Positions 1 through 9,785 of a stretch of DNA of 64,000 nt are shown piece after piece. Origin of the DNA: JAEULH01 sp963805915 (GTDB lineage Bacteria > Pseudomonadota > Alphaproteobacteria > Rhodospirillales > Defluviicoccaceae); NCBI GenBank assembly GCA_963805915.1, contig CAWDWD010000011.1:383585-447584 (forward strand), written 5' to 3'. The notes beneath the pieces are model-generated. The model had not been told where the DNA came from. It ran no database searches and saw only the letters and a program-made list of their open reading frames with translations. Both the position numbers and the translations under genes were made by a program. How positions within the stretch are numbered: position 1 is the stretch's first letter; each line of letters opens with the position of its first letter.

Positions 1-247
1 GGTGTTGGTCGCGCGCATGGTTGTATTTGCCTCAGTCATTTTACGGAAACCCACCGGAGGTTGCGTTGGCGGCATGTCGCGCGCAATCGGTTGCGTCAAT
101 CGCGGCTTGCCTTTATTTAACGAGGGCGGTCGCGCCGGCAACGGAGCGCCGACCCGCGCATCATCCACGATTAGTGGGGCTCGTGTCACCCGTCCACGTC
201 CGGCCGGGAGCCGGCGCGAGCGGGCGGGCCCATGCTGCGGGGGAACA

Positions 248-1465
248 ATGGCGCGATTGGTTCAGAAATTCGGCGGCACCTCGGTGGCCGACATCGACCG
301 TATCAACGCGGTGGCGGCAACGGTCAAGCGTAGCGTCGACGCGGGCGACGAGGTCGCCGTGGTCGTCTCGGCGATGGCGGGGGTGACAAACCAGCTGATC
401 GGCTACGTGTCTGCGATCAGCCCGATGCATGACGCCCGCGAGTACGATGTCGTTGTCTCGAGCGGCGAGCAGGTGACGTCGGGGCTGTTGGCGCTGGCCC
501 TCCAGAAGCTGGGCGTGCCGTCGCGCTCATGGCTCGGCTGGCAATTGCCGCTGCGCACGGACAATGCCCATGGCCGGGCTCGGATCGAAGGTGTCGAGAC
601 CGCCGAGATTGCACGGCGCATGGGGCAGGGCGAGGTCCCGGTGCTGGCCGGCTTCCAGGGGCTTGCTTGCGATGCGCGGATTACGACGCTGGGCCGGGGC
701 GGCTCCGATACCACCGGGGTCGCCTTGGCCGCCGCGCTCAACGCCGATCGGTGCGACATTTTCACCGATGTCGATGGGGTCTATACTTCCGATCCGCGGA
801 TCGTGGCGCGGGCGCGCAAGCTCGAAAAAATCACTTATGAGGAAATGCTCGAGTTGGCCTCGCTCGGCGCCAAGGTGCTGCAGACGCGCGCGGTCGAGCT
901 GGCGATGAACTTCGGCGTCCGGCTGCAGGTTCTGTCGAGCTTCGCGGACGTGCCGGGAACCCTCGTTGTCGGAGAGGACGAAATCTTGGAACAGGAATTG
1001 GTGAGCGGCATCGCCTACAGCCGTGACGAGGCCAAAATCACGCTGCTCAGGGTCGCCGACCGGCCGGGTGTCGCCGCCGGCATCTTCGGCCCGCTGGCCG
1101 ACGCCAGCATCAACGTCGACATGATCGTCCAGAACGTCTCCCCGGCCGGCGGCACAACGGATTTGACCTTTACCGTCGGCAAGGCCGACCTTGATCGGGC
1201 GGTCGCGGTGATTGCCGAACATCGCGACGACATCGCGTACGCCGACTTGCGTTCGGATGCCAATGTCGTCAAGGTCTCGGTGATCGGCGTCGGCATGCGC
1301 AGCCACGCCGGCATCGCCCAGCGCATGTTCCACACGCTCGCGGAAAAAGGGATTAACATCCAGGTGATCTCGACCTCGGAAATCAAGGTCAGCGTGTTGA
1401 TCGACGAAGTTTATACCGAACTCGCCGTCCGTGCGTTGCACGCCGCCTACGGCCTCGACGCTTAA
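248..1465 (+). CDS. lysC: Aspartate kinase
   Basis: Phosphorylates L-aspartate, the first step toward lysine, threonine and methionine. The 405-residue protein starts with the amino-acid kinase signature KFGGTS at residues 7-12 and carries the GRGGSDTT nucleotide/substrate motif. Two C-terminal ACT-type regulatory domains follow (about residues 260-400), so feedback inhibition by lysine/threonine is expected. The frame is open upstream to the window edge, but the ATG at 248 puts KFGGTS at the family's usual distance from the N-terminus. Positions 1-247 show no other convincing gene. It is followed after 6 bp by the flavin oxidoreductase gene and then ptsP, the usual alphaproteobacterial neighbourhood. 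Confidence 0.95.
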   Translation: MARLVQKFGGTSVADIDRINAVAATVKRSVDAGDEVAVVVSAMAGVTNQLIGYVSAISPMHDAREYDVVVSSGEQVTSGLLALALQKLGVPSRSWLGWQLPLRTDNAHGRARIEGVETAEIARRMGQGEVPVLAGFQGLACDARITTLGRGGSDTTGVALAAALNADRCDIFTDVDGVYTSDPRIVARARKLEKITYEEMLELASLGAKVLQTRAVELAMNFGVRLQVLSSFADVPGTLVVGEDEILEQELVSGIAYSRDEAKITLLRVADRPGVAAGIFGPLADASINVDMIVQNVSPAGGTTDLTFTVGKADLDRAVAVIAEHRDDIAYADLRSDANVVKVSVIGVGMRSHAGIAQRMFHTLAEKGINIQVISTSEIKVSVLIDEVYTELAVRALHAAYGLDA

Positions 1466-1471
1466 GAGATC

Positions 1472-2506
1472 ATGGCAACACCGAGCGCCGAGGCGCGGCT
1501 CGACCGGCTGTGGTCGCGGGGAACGGCATTTCTCGGCTGCCGCTACGCCCTCATGGGTGGAGCGATGTCGTGGGTCTCCGAGCACCACCTGGTTTCGGCC
1601 ATCTCCAACGCCGGCGGGTTCGGCGTCGTCGCCTGTGGGTCGCTCGGCCCCGACCAGTTGGACGGCGAGGTCGCGGCGACCCAGGCTTTGACCGTCAAGC
1701 CGTTCGGCGTCAACCTGATTATCATGCACCCTCAGCTCGAGGCTCTCATCGACGTCTGCCTCGGGCGCGGGGTCGGTCATGTGGTTCTCGCCGGCGGGAT
1801 GCCGCCTGCCGCGATGATCAAGCGGCTGAAGGTCGGCGGCGCGCGCGTCGTGTGCTTCGCGCCCGCCCTCGGGATCGCCAAGCGCTTGATCCGCAGCGGC
1901 GCCGATGCGCTGATCATCGAGGGCGCCGAGGCGGGAGGGCACATCGGCCAGGTGTCCACCAGCGTTCTCGCCCAGGAGATTTTGCCCGTGGTCCGCGATG
2001 TCCCGGTTTTTGTCGCGGGCGGGGTCGGCCGCGGCGAAGCGGTCGTCACATATCTCGAAATGGGCGCCAGCGGTTGCCAGCTTGGCACGCGGTTTGTCTG
2101 CGCCACCGAAAGCATCGCCCACCCGGCGTTCAAGAAAGCGTTCGTGCGCGCCAACGCCCGTGACGCGGTGGTTTCCGTGCAGATCGACCCCGACCTGCCG
2201 GTCATCCCGGTCAGGGCCCTGAGCAACGGCGGCAGCCGGCGTTTCGCCGAAGTTCAGCGTGAGATCGCCGCGCGGTACCGCGGCGGCGAACTGACCCAGC
2301 AGCAGGCGCAACTGGAGATTGAATTGTACTGGGCGGGCGCGCTGCGCCGCGCGGTTATCGACGGCGACGTCGACGGCGGTTCGATGATGGCCGGCCAAAG
2401 CGTCGGCATGGTCTCGCGCGAGCAGCCAACGGCGGAGATCATCGAGGAACTGGTCGCCCAGGCGGTCGCCGCTCTTGTCGCCCGCGACCTGAGAGAGGCC
2501 GGCTGA
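1472..2506 (+). CDS. NAD(P)H-dependent flavin oxidoreductase, nitronate monooxygenase family
   Basis: 344-residue TIM-barrel FMN enzyme of the 2-nitropropane dioxygenase/nitronate monooxygenase family. Visible family features are the N-terminal GGAMSWVSEHHLVSAISNAGG stretch, the GAEAGGHIG FMN-phosphate loop near residue 150, and the FVAGGVGRG strand-loop with GASGCQLGTRF. The family either oxidises alkyl nitronates or acts as enoyl reductases, and the true substrate cannot be told from sequence. It lies 6 bp after lysC and abuts ptsP, so the three are probably co-transcribed. Confidence 0.85.
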   Translation: MATPSAEARLDRLWSRGTAFLGCRYALMGGAMSWVSEHHLVSAISNAGGFGVVACGSLGPDQLDGEVAATQALTVKPFGVNLIIMHPQLEALIDVCLGRGVGHVVLAGGMPPAAMIKRLKVGGARVVCFAPALGIAKRLIRSGADALIIEGAEAGGHIGQVSTSVLAQEILPVVRDVPVFVAGGVGRGEAVVTYLEMGASGCQLGTRFVCATESIAHPAFKKAFVRANARDAVVSVQIDPDLPVIPVRALSNGGSRRFAEVQREIAARYRGGELTQQQAQLEIELYWAGALRRAVIDGDVDGGSMMAGQSVGMVSREQPTAEIIEELVAQAVAALVARDLREAG

Positions 2507-2510
2507 GGTG

Positions 2511-4782
2511 ATGCACCACGGCCAAACCGTTCTGGTTTTGCGCCGTCTCCTGGCCCGCATTCGCGACGTCATGGCGAGCGAGGGGAACGGGGAGACTCGT
2601 CTCGCCCGGATCGTCTCGATCATCGCCAAGGACATGAGGGCCGAGGTCTGCTCGATCTACATCCGTCGCGCCGGGGACGTGCTCGAATTGTTCGCGACCC
2701 AGGGACTTCGCGCCGCGGCCATACACCGGACGCGGCTGCGGGTCGGGGAGGGCCTGATCGGCGAAATCGCCGCCAAGCAGCGCCCGCTGGCCTTGTCCGA
2801 CGCCCGAGCCCACCCGAGCTTTGCCTATCGTCCGGAGACCGGCGAGGAGATCTATCACTCCTTGATGGGGGTGCCGATCCTGCGCGGCGGCCGGGTCGTC
2901 GGCGTGCTGGCGGTGCAAAATACGGCGCGGCGACAGTATAGCGACGAGGAAATCGAGGCGCTGCAGACCGTCGCCATGGTTCTCGCCGAAATGGTGGCCA
3001 ACGGCGTTGCGACCGACAGTGCATCCGTGGTTCCGGTCGAAACGGCGGCGGCGGCGCCGACGCGGCTGGAAGGCGCGCGCCTGCATAGCGGCCTCGCGCT
3101 CGGCATCGCCGTTCTTCACAAGCCACGGTTCGCCATCCGCAGGATCGTCGCCGAGGATACCCGGGTCGAGCACGACCGGCTGCGCCAGGCCGTCGCCGAC
3201 ATGCACGGCGCGCTTGACGACATGTTGCGTTCGACCGCCATCGGCGAGAGCGGCGAGCACCGCGACGTTCTCGAGACCTACCGGATGATCGCCGAGGACG
3301 TCGGCTGGCTGCGCCGGATCGGCGAGGCCATCAACACCGGCCTGACCGCCGAGGCCGCCGTGCAGAAGGTGAGCGACGAAATTCACGCGCGGATGAGCCA
3401 AGTCTCCGATCCGTACCTGCGCGAGCGGGTCCACGACCTCGAGGACCTCGCCGACCGGCTGCTTCAGCATCTCACCGGCGCCGAGCCCGGCGGTCCCGCC
3501 ATTCCCGTCGACGAAGACGTCATCCTCGTCGCCCGCAATCTGGGCCCGGCCCAACTTCTCGACTATCACCGCCGCCGCTTGCGTGGGGTCGTGCTCGAGG
3601 AGGGCTCGCCCAATTCGCATGTCGCGATCGTTGCCCGGGCGCTCGACATCCCGGTGGTTGGCCAAGTCCGCGAGGCCATGGCACGGATCGAGTATGGCGA
3701 CCGGCTGATCGTTGATGCCGAGCACGCCCAGGTTCTGGTCCGTCCCGGAGACGAAATCAGCAAGCTGTTTCTCAAGAGCCTGAAGGCGCGCGACGAACGC
3801 AAGGCGGCCTATGCCGCGCTCAAGGACCTGCCGGCGGTCACGCTCGACGGCGTGCGCATCAGCGTTAATATCAACGCCGGACTGCTGATCGATCTCCAGC
3901 ACCTCGCCGAGTTCGGACATCGACGGGGTCGGCCTCTACCGCACCGAAGTGCCGTTCATGGTTCGACCGGAGCTGCCGGACGTCGAGATGCAGCGGCAGA
4001 TCTATCGCAAGGTTCTCGAGTACGCCGGGGGCAAGCCGGTTGTCTTTCGAACCCTGGATGTCGGCGGCGACAAGGTGATGCCCTACTGGCCCTCCGGCCA
4101 GGAGGAAAATCCGGCGATGGGGTGGCGGGCAATCCGGGTCTCGATCGACCGCCCGGCGATGCTCCGACAGCAGTTGCGGGCGCTCATCCAGGCCGCGGCG
4201 GGGCAGGACCTGTGGGTGATGTTCCCGATGGTGACCGAGGTCGCGGAATTTCAATACGCGCGCGCGATGCTCGACAAGGAGCTGGAGCGGGTGCGCGCCG
4301 GCGGCGGCGGAATTCCCAGCAAAGTCCGCGTCGGGGCGATGCTTGAGGTCCCGGCGCTGATCTATCAGCTGCCGGAGTTGCTGCGCCACGTCGACTTTCT
4401 GTCGATCGGCACCAACGACCTGTTCCAGTTCATGTTCGCCAGCGACCGAGGCAACTATGAGATGTCTGAGCGCTACGACAACCTGTCGCCGGTCGCGCTG
4501 AATATTCTCCGCTTGATTCTCCAGCAATGCCAAGCCGCCGGCGTTCCTGTCAGCATATGCGGCGAGATGGCCGCCCGGCCGCTCGACGCCATGGCCTTGA
4601 TCGGCATCGGCTTTCGCAGCATTTCCGTCTCGCCGCCGGCGGTTGGAGCGATCAAGGCGACATTCCGCGGTGTTCGTCTCGCCGTGCTGGAGGGATTCAT
4701 GGCTTCATTATGCGGCGGCAAGCAGCATAGCCTCCGCGAAACGCTCAAGGCCTATGCTATCGATCACGGGGTGATGCACTAG
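2511..4782 (+). CDS. ptsP: PTS-Ntr enzyme I (PEP-protein phosphotransferase), frameshifted
   Basis: First phosphotransferase of the nitrogen PTS, moving phosphate from PEP to NPr. Domains in order: GAF sensor (about residues 15-160), EI N-terminal helical domain, swivelling domain with the phospho-His in GSPNSHVAIVAR (His370), and the PEP-binding TIM barrel with GLYRTEVPFM, DVGGDKVMPYW and the ICGEMAARPL cysteine motif. The reading frame breaks at 3909-3914: the expected LAE-S-D-I-D-G-V-G-L is restored if one T of GAGTTC is removed. Corrected length is about 756 residues, normal for PtsP. The ATG at 2511 follows a GAGG-like site and a GTG at 2508. All domains on both sides of the break are intact, which favours a sequence error. 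Confidence 0.9.
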
Positions 4783-4839
4783 GCCGAGAGCGTGCGCCGG
4801 CGTCGGCTGACGGCGGATTTTTTTTGGGGCGTCGGGGTG

Positions 4840-5802
4840 ATGGGCGATATCGACTCGGCACGGAATGCGAACGCGGGCGTCGGCGCCACGCTGCGCGCCT
4901 ATCGCCTGCGCAGCGGGCGGGACCTCACCGACGCCGCCGAAACCTTGCACATCCGCAAGCCCTTCCTTCAGGCGATCGAGGACGGCCGCTATGAGGATCT
5001 GCCCGGGCCGACCTACGCCTCCGGGTTCGTGCGGGCCTACGCCGATTACCTCGAGCTCGACGCCGACGAGGCGGTTCGCCGTTTCAAGCTGGAGACGCTG
5101 GGGCGCAGGATCGGCGGCGATCTGCATTTCCCCGCGCCGGAATCCGAACGCGGCGTGCCGAAGGGCGCCATCTTGCTGATCAGCGCGCTGCTGGCCGCGC
5201 TGGCCTACGGCGGCTGGTATTTCCTGTCGTCGAGCAACACCAACGTCAGCGAGCTTGTTGCCTCCCTGCCCGAGCGGCTGAGCCCGGACAGCGCCACACT
5301 CAGCGCCCCGCTCAGCGCCACGCCGCCCGAGCCGGCGCCGCCGCCGCCGACCGCGCCATCATCGCCCGAGCCGATGGCTACACCTGCGCCTCCGCCCGCG
5401 CTTGCGCCGCCGGCGAACGAGGCCGCCACCGCCGACTCCTTCGCGCCGCCGCCGCCGCCGGTCGAGCCGGCGGCGGCAACAACGGCTCGGCCATCAAGTC
5501 AACAGCCGCCCGTGCAACCGCCGAACAACGACGAAAGGATCGTGCTGAACGCGAAGGCCGACAGTTGGATCGAATTGCGCGGCCGTGATCAACGCGTGGT
5601 CCTGAGCCAGATCCTCAAGGCCGGCGAGACGCTCTCGGTCGAAAACGGGGGCGGGTTGACGTTGATGACCGGCAATGCCGGCGGACTCGAAATCGTTCTT
5701 GATGGAACGCCGCTTCCTCCGTTGGGCAGAGACGGCGGGGTTCGGCGCGGCATTGTTCTGGAGTCAGCCGCCCTGAAACGCATGAGGGACGGGGGCGATT
5801 GA
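4840..5802 (+). CDS. RodZ-like helix-turn-helix membrane protein with DUF4115 domain
   Basis: 320 residues. The N-terminal cytoplasmic HTH domain (about 10-80) contains the family string AETLHIRKPFLQAIEDG and YASGFVRAYADYL. One membrane helix follows at about 109-129. A long proline/alanine-rich periplasmic linker (about 150-235) leads to a C-terminal DUF4115 domain starting near VLNAKADSWIELRGRD. This architecture is that of RodZ, which couples MreB to the cell-wall elongation machinery. In alphaproteobacteria this gene commonly precedes ispG, as here. The ATG at 4840 is chosen over upstream GTGs because the conserved HTH follows directly. Confidence 0.85.
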   Translation: MGDIDSARNANAGVGATLRAYRLRSGRDLTDAAETLHIRKPFLQAIEDGRYEDLPGPTYASGFVRAYADYLELDADEAVRRFKLETLGRRIGGDLHFPAPESERGVPKGAILLISALLAALAYGGWYFLSSSNTNVSELVASLPERLSPDSATLSAPLSATPPEPAPPPPTAPSSPEPMATPAPPPALAPPANEAATADSFAPPPPPVEPAAATTARPSSQQPPVQPPNNDERIVLNAKADSWIELRGRDQRVVLSQILKAGETLSVENGGGLTLMTGNAGGLEIVLDGTPLPPLGRDGGVRRGIVLESAALKRMRDGGD

Positions 5803-5895
5803 CTTTCATCGAGCCTTGACCCATTGGTCCGGCGAGGTCACCTGCCTGTGTGAGCGGGTTTTTGTGTCTGTTTGTCGTCCTTGAGGAGCTTCACA

Positions 5896-7200
5896 ATGTC
5901 CATCCCGGTTGGCGGCGTCGTAAGGCGCAAGACCGTTCCGGTCAGGATCGGCGATGTCGTCGTCGGCGGTGGTGCTCCTATCGTCGTCCAGTCGATGACC
6001 AATACCGATACCGCCGACGTCGAGGCGACGGTGGCCCAGGTCGAAGCGCTCGCCCGGGCCGGCTCGGAGCTCGTGCGGATCACCGTCGATCGCGATGACG
6101 CCGCGCGCGCCGTGCCGCGGATTCGCGACAGGCTCGCGGCGCGCGGCGTGCGGATACCGCTGATCGGCGATTTCCACTACATCGGCCACGCCCTGCTGAC
6201 GCGCTATCCGGAATGCGCCGAAGCACTCGACAAATATCGGATCAATCCAGGCAACGTCGGCTTTCGCGAGAAGCGCGACCGGCAATTCGCGACCATGATC
6301 GAGATCGCCCTGAAGAACGATCGCGCGGTTCGCATCGGCGTCAATTGGGGTAGCCTCGATCAGGAACTGTTGTCGCGGCTGATGGACGCCAACGCCGCGT
6401 CGCCGGCGCCAAAAACGGCGGCCGAGGTAATGCGCGAGGCAATGGTCGTCTCCGCCCTCGACAGCGCCGCCCAGGCCGAGGCGATGGGTATGGGCCGCGA
6501 CAAGATCGTGCTGTCGTGCAAGGTCAGCGACGTCCAGCACCTGATCGCGGTTTATTCCGATCTCGCCCGGCGCTGCGACTACGCCTTGCATCTCGGCCTG
6601 ACCGAGGCGGGCATGGGCTCGAAGGGCATCGTTGCGTCGAGCGCCGGCATGGCCATTGTGCTGCAACAAGGCATCGGCGATACCATTCGTGTTTCGCTGA
6701 CGCCGTCGCCCGGCGGCGACCGCACCGAGGAAGTGATCGTTGCCCAGGAACTCCTTCAGGTGATGGGCCTCCGTTCGTTCGCGCCGCTGGTCACGGCGTG
6801 TCCGGGATGCGGGCGAACGACAAGCACGGTGTTCCAGGAACTGGCCGAGGACATCCAGGGCTATATTCGCGCGCGGATGCCGGCATGGCGCGAGACCTAT
6901 CCCGGCGTCGAGACCATGGCCGTCGCGGTGATGGGCTGCATCGTCAACGGGCCCGGCGAAAGCAAGCACTCCGACATCGGCATCAGCCTGCCCGGCACCG
7001 GCGAGGAACCGGCGGCACCGGTGTTCATCGACGGCAGGAAGGCCATGACCCTGCGCGGCCCGACCATTGCGCGCGACTTCCAGGCCATCGTCGAAACCTA
7101 CGTCGAGTCCCGCTACGGCGCGGCACAGTCAGGCGCACAGTCAGGCGCACAGTCAACCGAAGACCGGCGCGCGTCAGCCTCGTCCGCGGCCGCCGGCTAG
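5896..7200 (+). CDS. ispG: 4-hydroxy-3-methylbut-2-enyl diphosphate synthase (flavodoxin)
   Basis: Penultimate step of the MEP isoprenoid pathway, converting MEcPP to HMBPP with a [4Fe-4S] cluster. The cluster ligands are visible as CPGC (Cys302, Cys305), Cys348 in MGCIVNGPGE and Glu355. The ATG at 5896 has a clean GAGGAG ribosome site at 5883-5888. The 434-residue length fits the family. The C-terminus ends in a short repetitive SGAQ tail (12-bp units at 7123-7155) that is probably not functional. dxs and ispA of the same pathway are at 32-35 kb. Confidence 0.95.
   Translation: MSIPVGGVVRRKTVPVRIGDVVVGGGAPIVVQSMTNTDTADVEATVAQVEALARAGSELVRITVDRDDAARAVPRIRDRLAARGVRIPLIGDFHYIGHALLTRYPECAEALDKYRINPGNVGFREKRDRQFATMIEIALKNDRAVRIGVNWGSLDQELLSRLMDANAASPAPKTAAEVMREAMVVSALDSAAQAEAMGMGRDKIVLSCKVSDVQHLIAVYSDLARRCDYALHLGLTEAGMGSKGIVASSAGMAIVLQQGIGDTIRVSLTPSPGGDRTEEVIVAQELLQVMGLRSFAPLVTACPGCGRTTSTVFQELAEDIQGYIRARMPAWRETYPGVETMAVAVMGCIVNGPGESKHSDIGISLPGTGEEPAAPVFIDGRKAMTLRGPTIARDFQAIVETYVESRYGAAQSGAQSGAQSTEDRRASASSAAAG
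7123..7155 (+). repeat. 12-bp direct repeat in the 3' end of ispG
   Basis: Two exact copies of gcacagtcaggc plus a partial third. They encode the AQSG repeats at the IspG C-terminus. The repeat is in frame, so unit-number changes would be tolerated. Confidence 0.8.
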
Positions 7201-7213
7201 ACCGGGCGCGCCG

Positions 7214-8470
7214 ATGGCCGCTGTTCGCCCCGTTCGCGGCACGCGCGACTATCTGCCGGCGGACAGCCGCGTCCAGCGGTTCATCGAGGCGAAGGCGCAC
7301 GCGGTCGCCTCGCGCTACGGCTATGGCGAGATTTCGACGCCGATTTTCGAGTTTACCGAGGTCTTCGCGCGTACGCTCGGCGATACCTCGGATATCGTTA
7401 CCAAGGAGATGTACACCCTCGTCGATCGCAACGGCGAGGGTCTGACCCTGCGCCCGGAGAATACCGCGGGCGTCGTCCGCGCGGTCATTTCCGGGGGGCT
7501 GACACAGCACATTCCGCTCAAGCTGTTCTACCGCGGCCCGATGTTTCGTTACGAACGGCCGCAGAAGGGCCGCTTGCGGCAGTTCAACCAGGTCGGCGTC
7601 GAGCTGCTCGGCATCGCCGAGCCGGCCGGGGATGTCGAGTGCATCGCCTTGGCTTGGGATATCTTAAGCGCGCTCGGCCTGAGCGAGACGGTGCGGCTGG
7701 AGATCAATACGCTCGGCGATGCCGACAGCCGGCAAGCCTACACGAGCGGATTGGTCGCTTACCTCAAGGCGAACCAAGCGCGGCTCTCCGAAGACAGCCT
7801 CACCCGACTGGAGCGCAATCCGCTGCGGGTGCTCAATTCGAAGGACGCCGCCGACCGCGCGGTGGTGGCCGAAGCGCCCTCCATCCTCGACAGCCTCAAC
7901 GAGACGTCGCGGTGCTTTTTCGCCGACGTCCTTGGCGGTCTCGATGCGCTCGGCATCGGTTATCGAATCAACACCAAGCTGGTGCGCGGTCTCGACTATT
8001 ATGGCCACACCGCCTTCGAGTTCGTCACCGACGCGCTGGGGGCGCAAGGCACCGTGCTTGCCGGAGGGCGATACGACGGGCTGGCCGAACAGATGGGTGG
8101 CCGGCCGCTGCCGGGCATCGGCTGGGCGGCCGGCGTCGAGCGGTTGATGATGCTGACGGGCGAGCTCGGCGTCGCCATTCCCACCGCTCCGCGGCCGATC
8201 GCGGTGATGCCGCAGAGCCCGGCTCAGGAAAACGCCGCCCTGCGGCTGGCCCACGATCTGCGCCGCGATGGCTTCACGGTGGACCTGGGCTATGGCGGCG
8301 CGCTGGCCAAGCGGCTGAAGCGCGCCAACAAGATCAACGCACGCATGGCCGTGATCCTCCGCGAGGGCGAGATTGAACGCGCGGTCGCGGCGCTCCGCGA
8401 CCTCGATTCCGGTACCCAGGAGGAGATCCCGCTCGATCGACTGGCGGACCGGCTTTCTCCTCATCGTTAG
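7214..8470 (+). CDS. hisS: Histidyl-tRNA synthetase
   Basis: Charges tRNA-His. A class II synthetase of 418 residues: it begins with the family signature VRGTRDYLPAD, carries the RPENTAGVVRA motif-2 region and the histidine-binding RGLDYYGHTAFEF segment, and ends with a typical anticodon-binding domain. The ATG at 7214, 13 bp after the ispG stop, gives the standard N-terminus MAAVRPVRGTRD; longer in-frame starts would run into ispG. Confidence 0.95.
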   Translation: MAAVRPVRGTRDYLPADSRVQRFIEAKAHAVASRYGYGEISTPIFEFTEVFARTLGDTSDIVTKEMYTLVDRNGEGLTLRPENTAGVVRAVISGGLTQHIPLKLFYRGPMFRYERPQKGRLRQFNQVGVELLGIAEPAGDVECIALAWDILSALGLSETVRLEINTLGDADSRQAYTSGLVAYLKANQARLSEDSLTRLERNPLRVLNSKDAADRAVVAEAPSILDSLNETSRCFFADVLGGLDALGIGYRINTKLVRGLDYYGHTAFEFVTDALGAQGTVLAGGRYDGLAEQMGGRPLPGIGWAAGVERLMMLTGELGVAIPTAPRPIAVMPQSPAQENAALRLAHDLRRDGFTVDLGYGGALAKRLKRANKINARMAVILREGEIERAVAALRDLDSGTQEEIPLDRLADRLSPHR

Positions 8471-8501
8471 CACCGCTTTCGTGACCGGCGATGGTGCGCA
8501 C

Positions 8502-9785
8502 ATGCGGACGTTCATTGTTGTCGGCGCCAATCCGCGCTCAAGCTCGCTCGGGGCCCGCGACCGGCTGATTCCGGAGCCGGCGGCGGTGGATGGCCTGCTC
8601 GCCCGGCTTCGCGCGTCAGGCGTGCCGCAGGCCGTCGTGATGACCACGTGCGAGCGGATCGAGGTCTACAGCGTCGCGCCCGAGGGCCGCGCCGAGACCC
8701 GCCGGGGCGTCGAGCGAATTGTCGAGATGTTGGCGCACTTCAGCGCCATGCCGACGGCCGAGGTCGAGCGCCATATTTGTGTTTACACCGGCGATGACGC
8801 GGTTCGCCATGTGTTCGCGGTGGCGGCGACGCTCGACAGCACCGTGATCGGCGATCCGCACCTCATTGCGCAGCTCAAGAGCGCCTACCGCGTGGCGCAA
8901 CGGGCGGGCTCGCTCGGCGAGGAGCTGGATGGGCTGTTGCAGGCCGCCTTCGCCGCCGCCAAGCACGCCCGCGCCGAGACCGCGATCGGCAAGGCGCCGG
9001 TGTCGCTGGCCGCCGCCGCCGTCGATCTCGCGCGCCGCGTTCATGGCGACCTGGCGGAGGTTCGTGCTCTCCTGCTCGGTATCTCGGACATCGGCGAGGT
9101 GATTTCCGCAGCGCTGCGCGCGGCCGGACTCGCGAACCTGACGCTCGTCCACCCGAACGCGGCGCGCGCCGAGGACGCGGCCCGCCAGCTCGATTGTCAC
9201 CTCGCCGCCTATCCGCCGCCGGCGGGCGAACTGGCGCACGCCGATATCATCGTCGGCTGTCTTGGCGCCCGCCGGTATGTCATAGTTCCCGACGCGGTCG
9301 AACGGGCGCTGCGGGCGCGCCGCTACCGGCCGTTGCTGCTTGTCGATACGGCGGTGCCCGGCGATGTCGATCCCGCGGTCAATGCGATCGATGCCGCGTT
9401 TCTTTATGATCTCGACGATCTCGAAAAGGTCGCGCGGATCGGCCGCGGCTCGCGCGAAAGCGAAGCGGCGCGCGCCCGCGCGATTGTCGAGCAGGAGGCG
9501 TGCGCGTTCTTGCGCCGGCGGGCAGAGCGGGCGGCGGTGCCGGTCCTGAACGCATTGCGTGGGCGCTTCGAGGCGTCGCGCGACATCGCCTTGCGCGATG
9601 CCGGCGGCGATGCCGAAAAGGCCACGCGACTGCTCATCAATCGCCTTTTGCACAGGCCTTCGACGGCGTTGCGCGCGGCGGCGGACACGGCCGCCGGCGA
9701 AGGCGCCGCGGATCTCGAGGAGTTTGAAAGGGCGCTGACGAGGTTGTTCGGCCTCGATGGCGCACCGGGGGAGACCGACGAATGA
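8502..9785 (+). CDS. hemA: Glutamyl-tRNA reductase (divergent)
   Basis: Reduces Glu-tRNA to glutamate-1-semialdehyde, the first committed step of the C5 heme pathway. The 427-residue protein keeps the catalytic Cys at position 50 (TTCERIEVY, where most relatives read STCNR), the STVIGDPHLIAQLKSAY segment matching the family's LVLGEPQILGQVK, and RPLLLVDTAVPGDVDPAV. The NADPH loop is degenerate (LLGISDIGEV instead of a GAGEMG type). It overlaps prfA by 4 bp (ATGA), as in the hemA-prfA-prmC order of gammaproteobacteria. Most alphaproteobacteria instead make ALA from glycine. It could be a bona fide or a repurposed GluTR. Confidence 0.85.
   Translation: MRTFIVVGANPRSSSLGARDRLIPEPAAVDGLLARLRASGVPQAVVMTTCERIEVYSVAPEGRAETRRGVERIVEMLAHFSAMPTAEVERHICVYTGDDAVRHVFAVAATLDSTVIGDPHLIAQLKSAYRVAQRAGSLGEELDGLLQAAFAAAKHARAETAIGKAPVSLAAAAVDLARRVHGDLAEVRALLLGISDIGEVISAALRAAGLANLTLVHPNAARAEDAARQLDCHLAAYPPPAGELAHADIIVGCLGARRYVIVPDAVERALRARRYRPLLLVDTAVPGDVDPAVNAIDAAFLYDLDDLEKVARIGRGSRESEAARARAIVEQEACAFLRRRAERAAVPVLNALRGRFEASRDIALRDAGGDAEKATRLLINRLLHRPSTALRAAADTAAGEGAADLEEFERALTRLFGLDGAPGETDE

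Noticed and set aside
527..2635. A 702-codon open frame on the minus strand opposite lysC and the flavin oxidoreductase
   Set aside because: It is antisense to two clearly homologous genes and has low-complexity His/Asp/Arg-rich composition typical of a GC-rich shadow frame.
3909..3914. Programmed frameshifting in ptsP
   Set aside because: No slippery site or stimulatory structure is evident, ptsP is not known for recoding, and the same GANTC-type insertion recurs in unrelated genes.
5340..5470. Repeat array in the RodZ-like gene
   Set aside because: It is a Pro/Ala-rich coding linker with GCC/CCG codon bias, not a regular repeat or CRISPR array.
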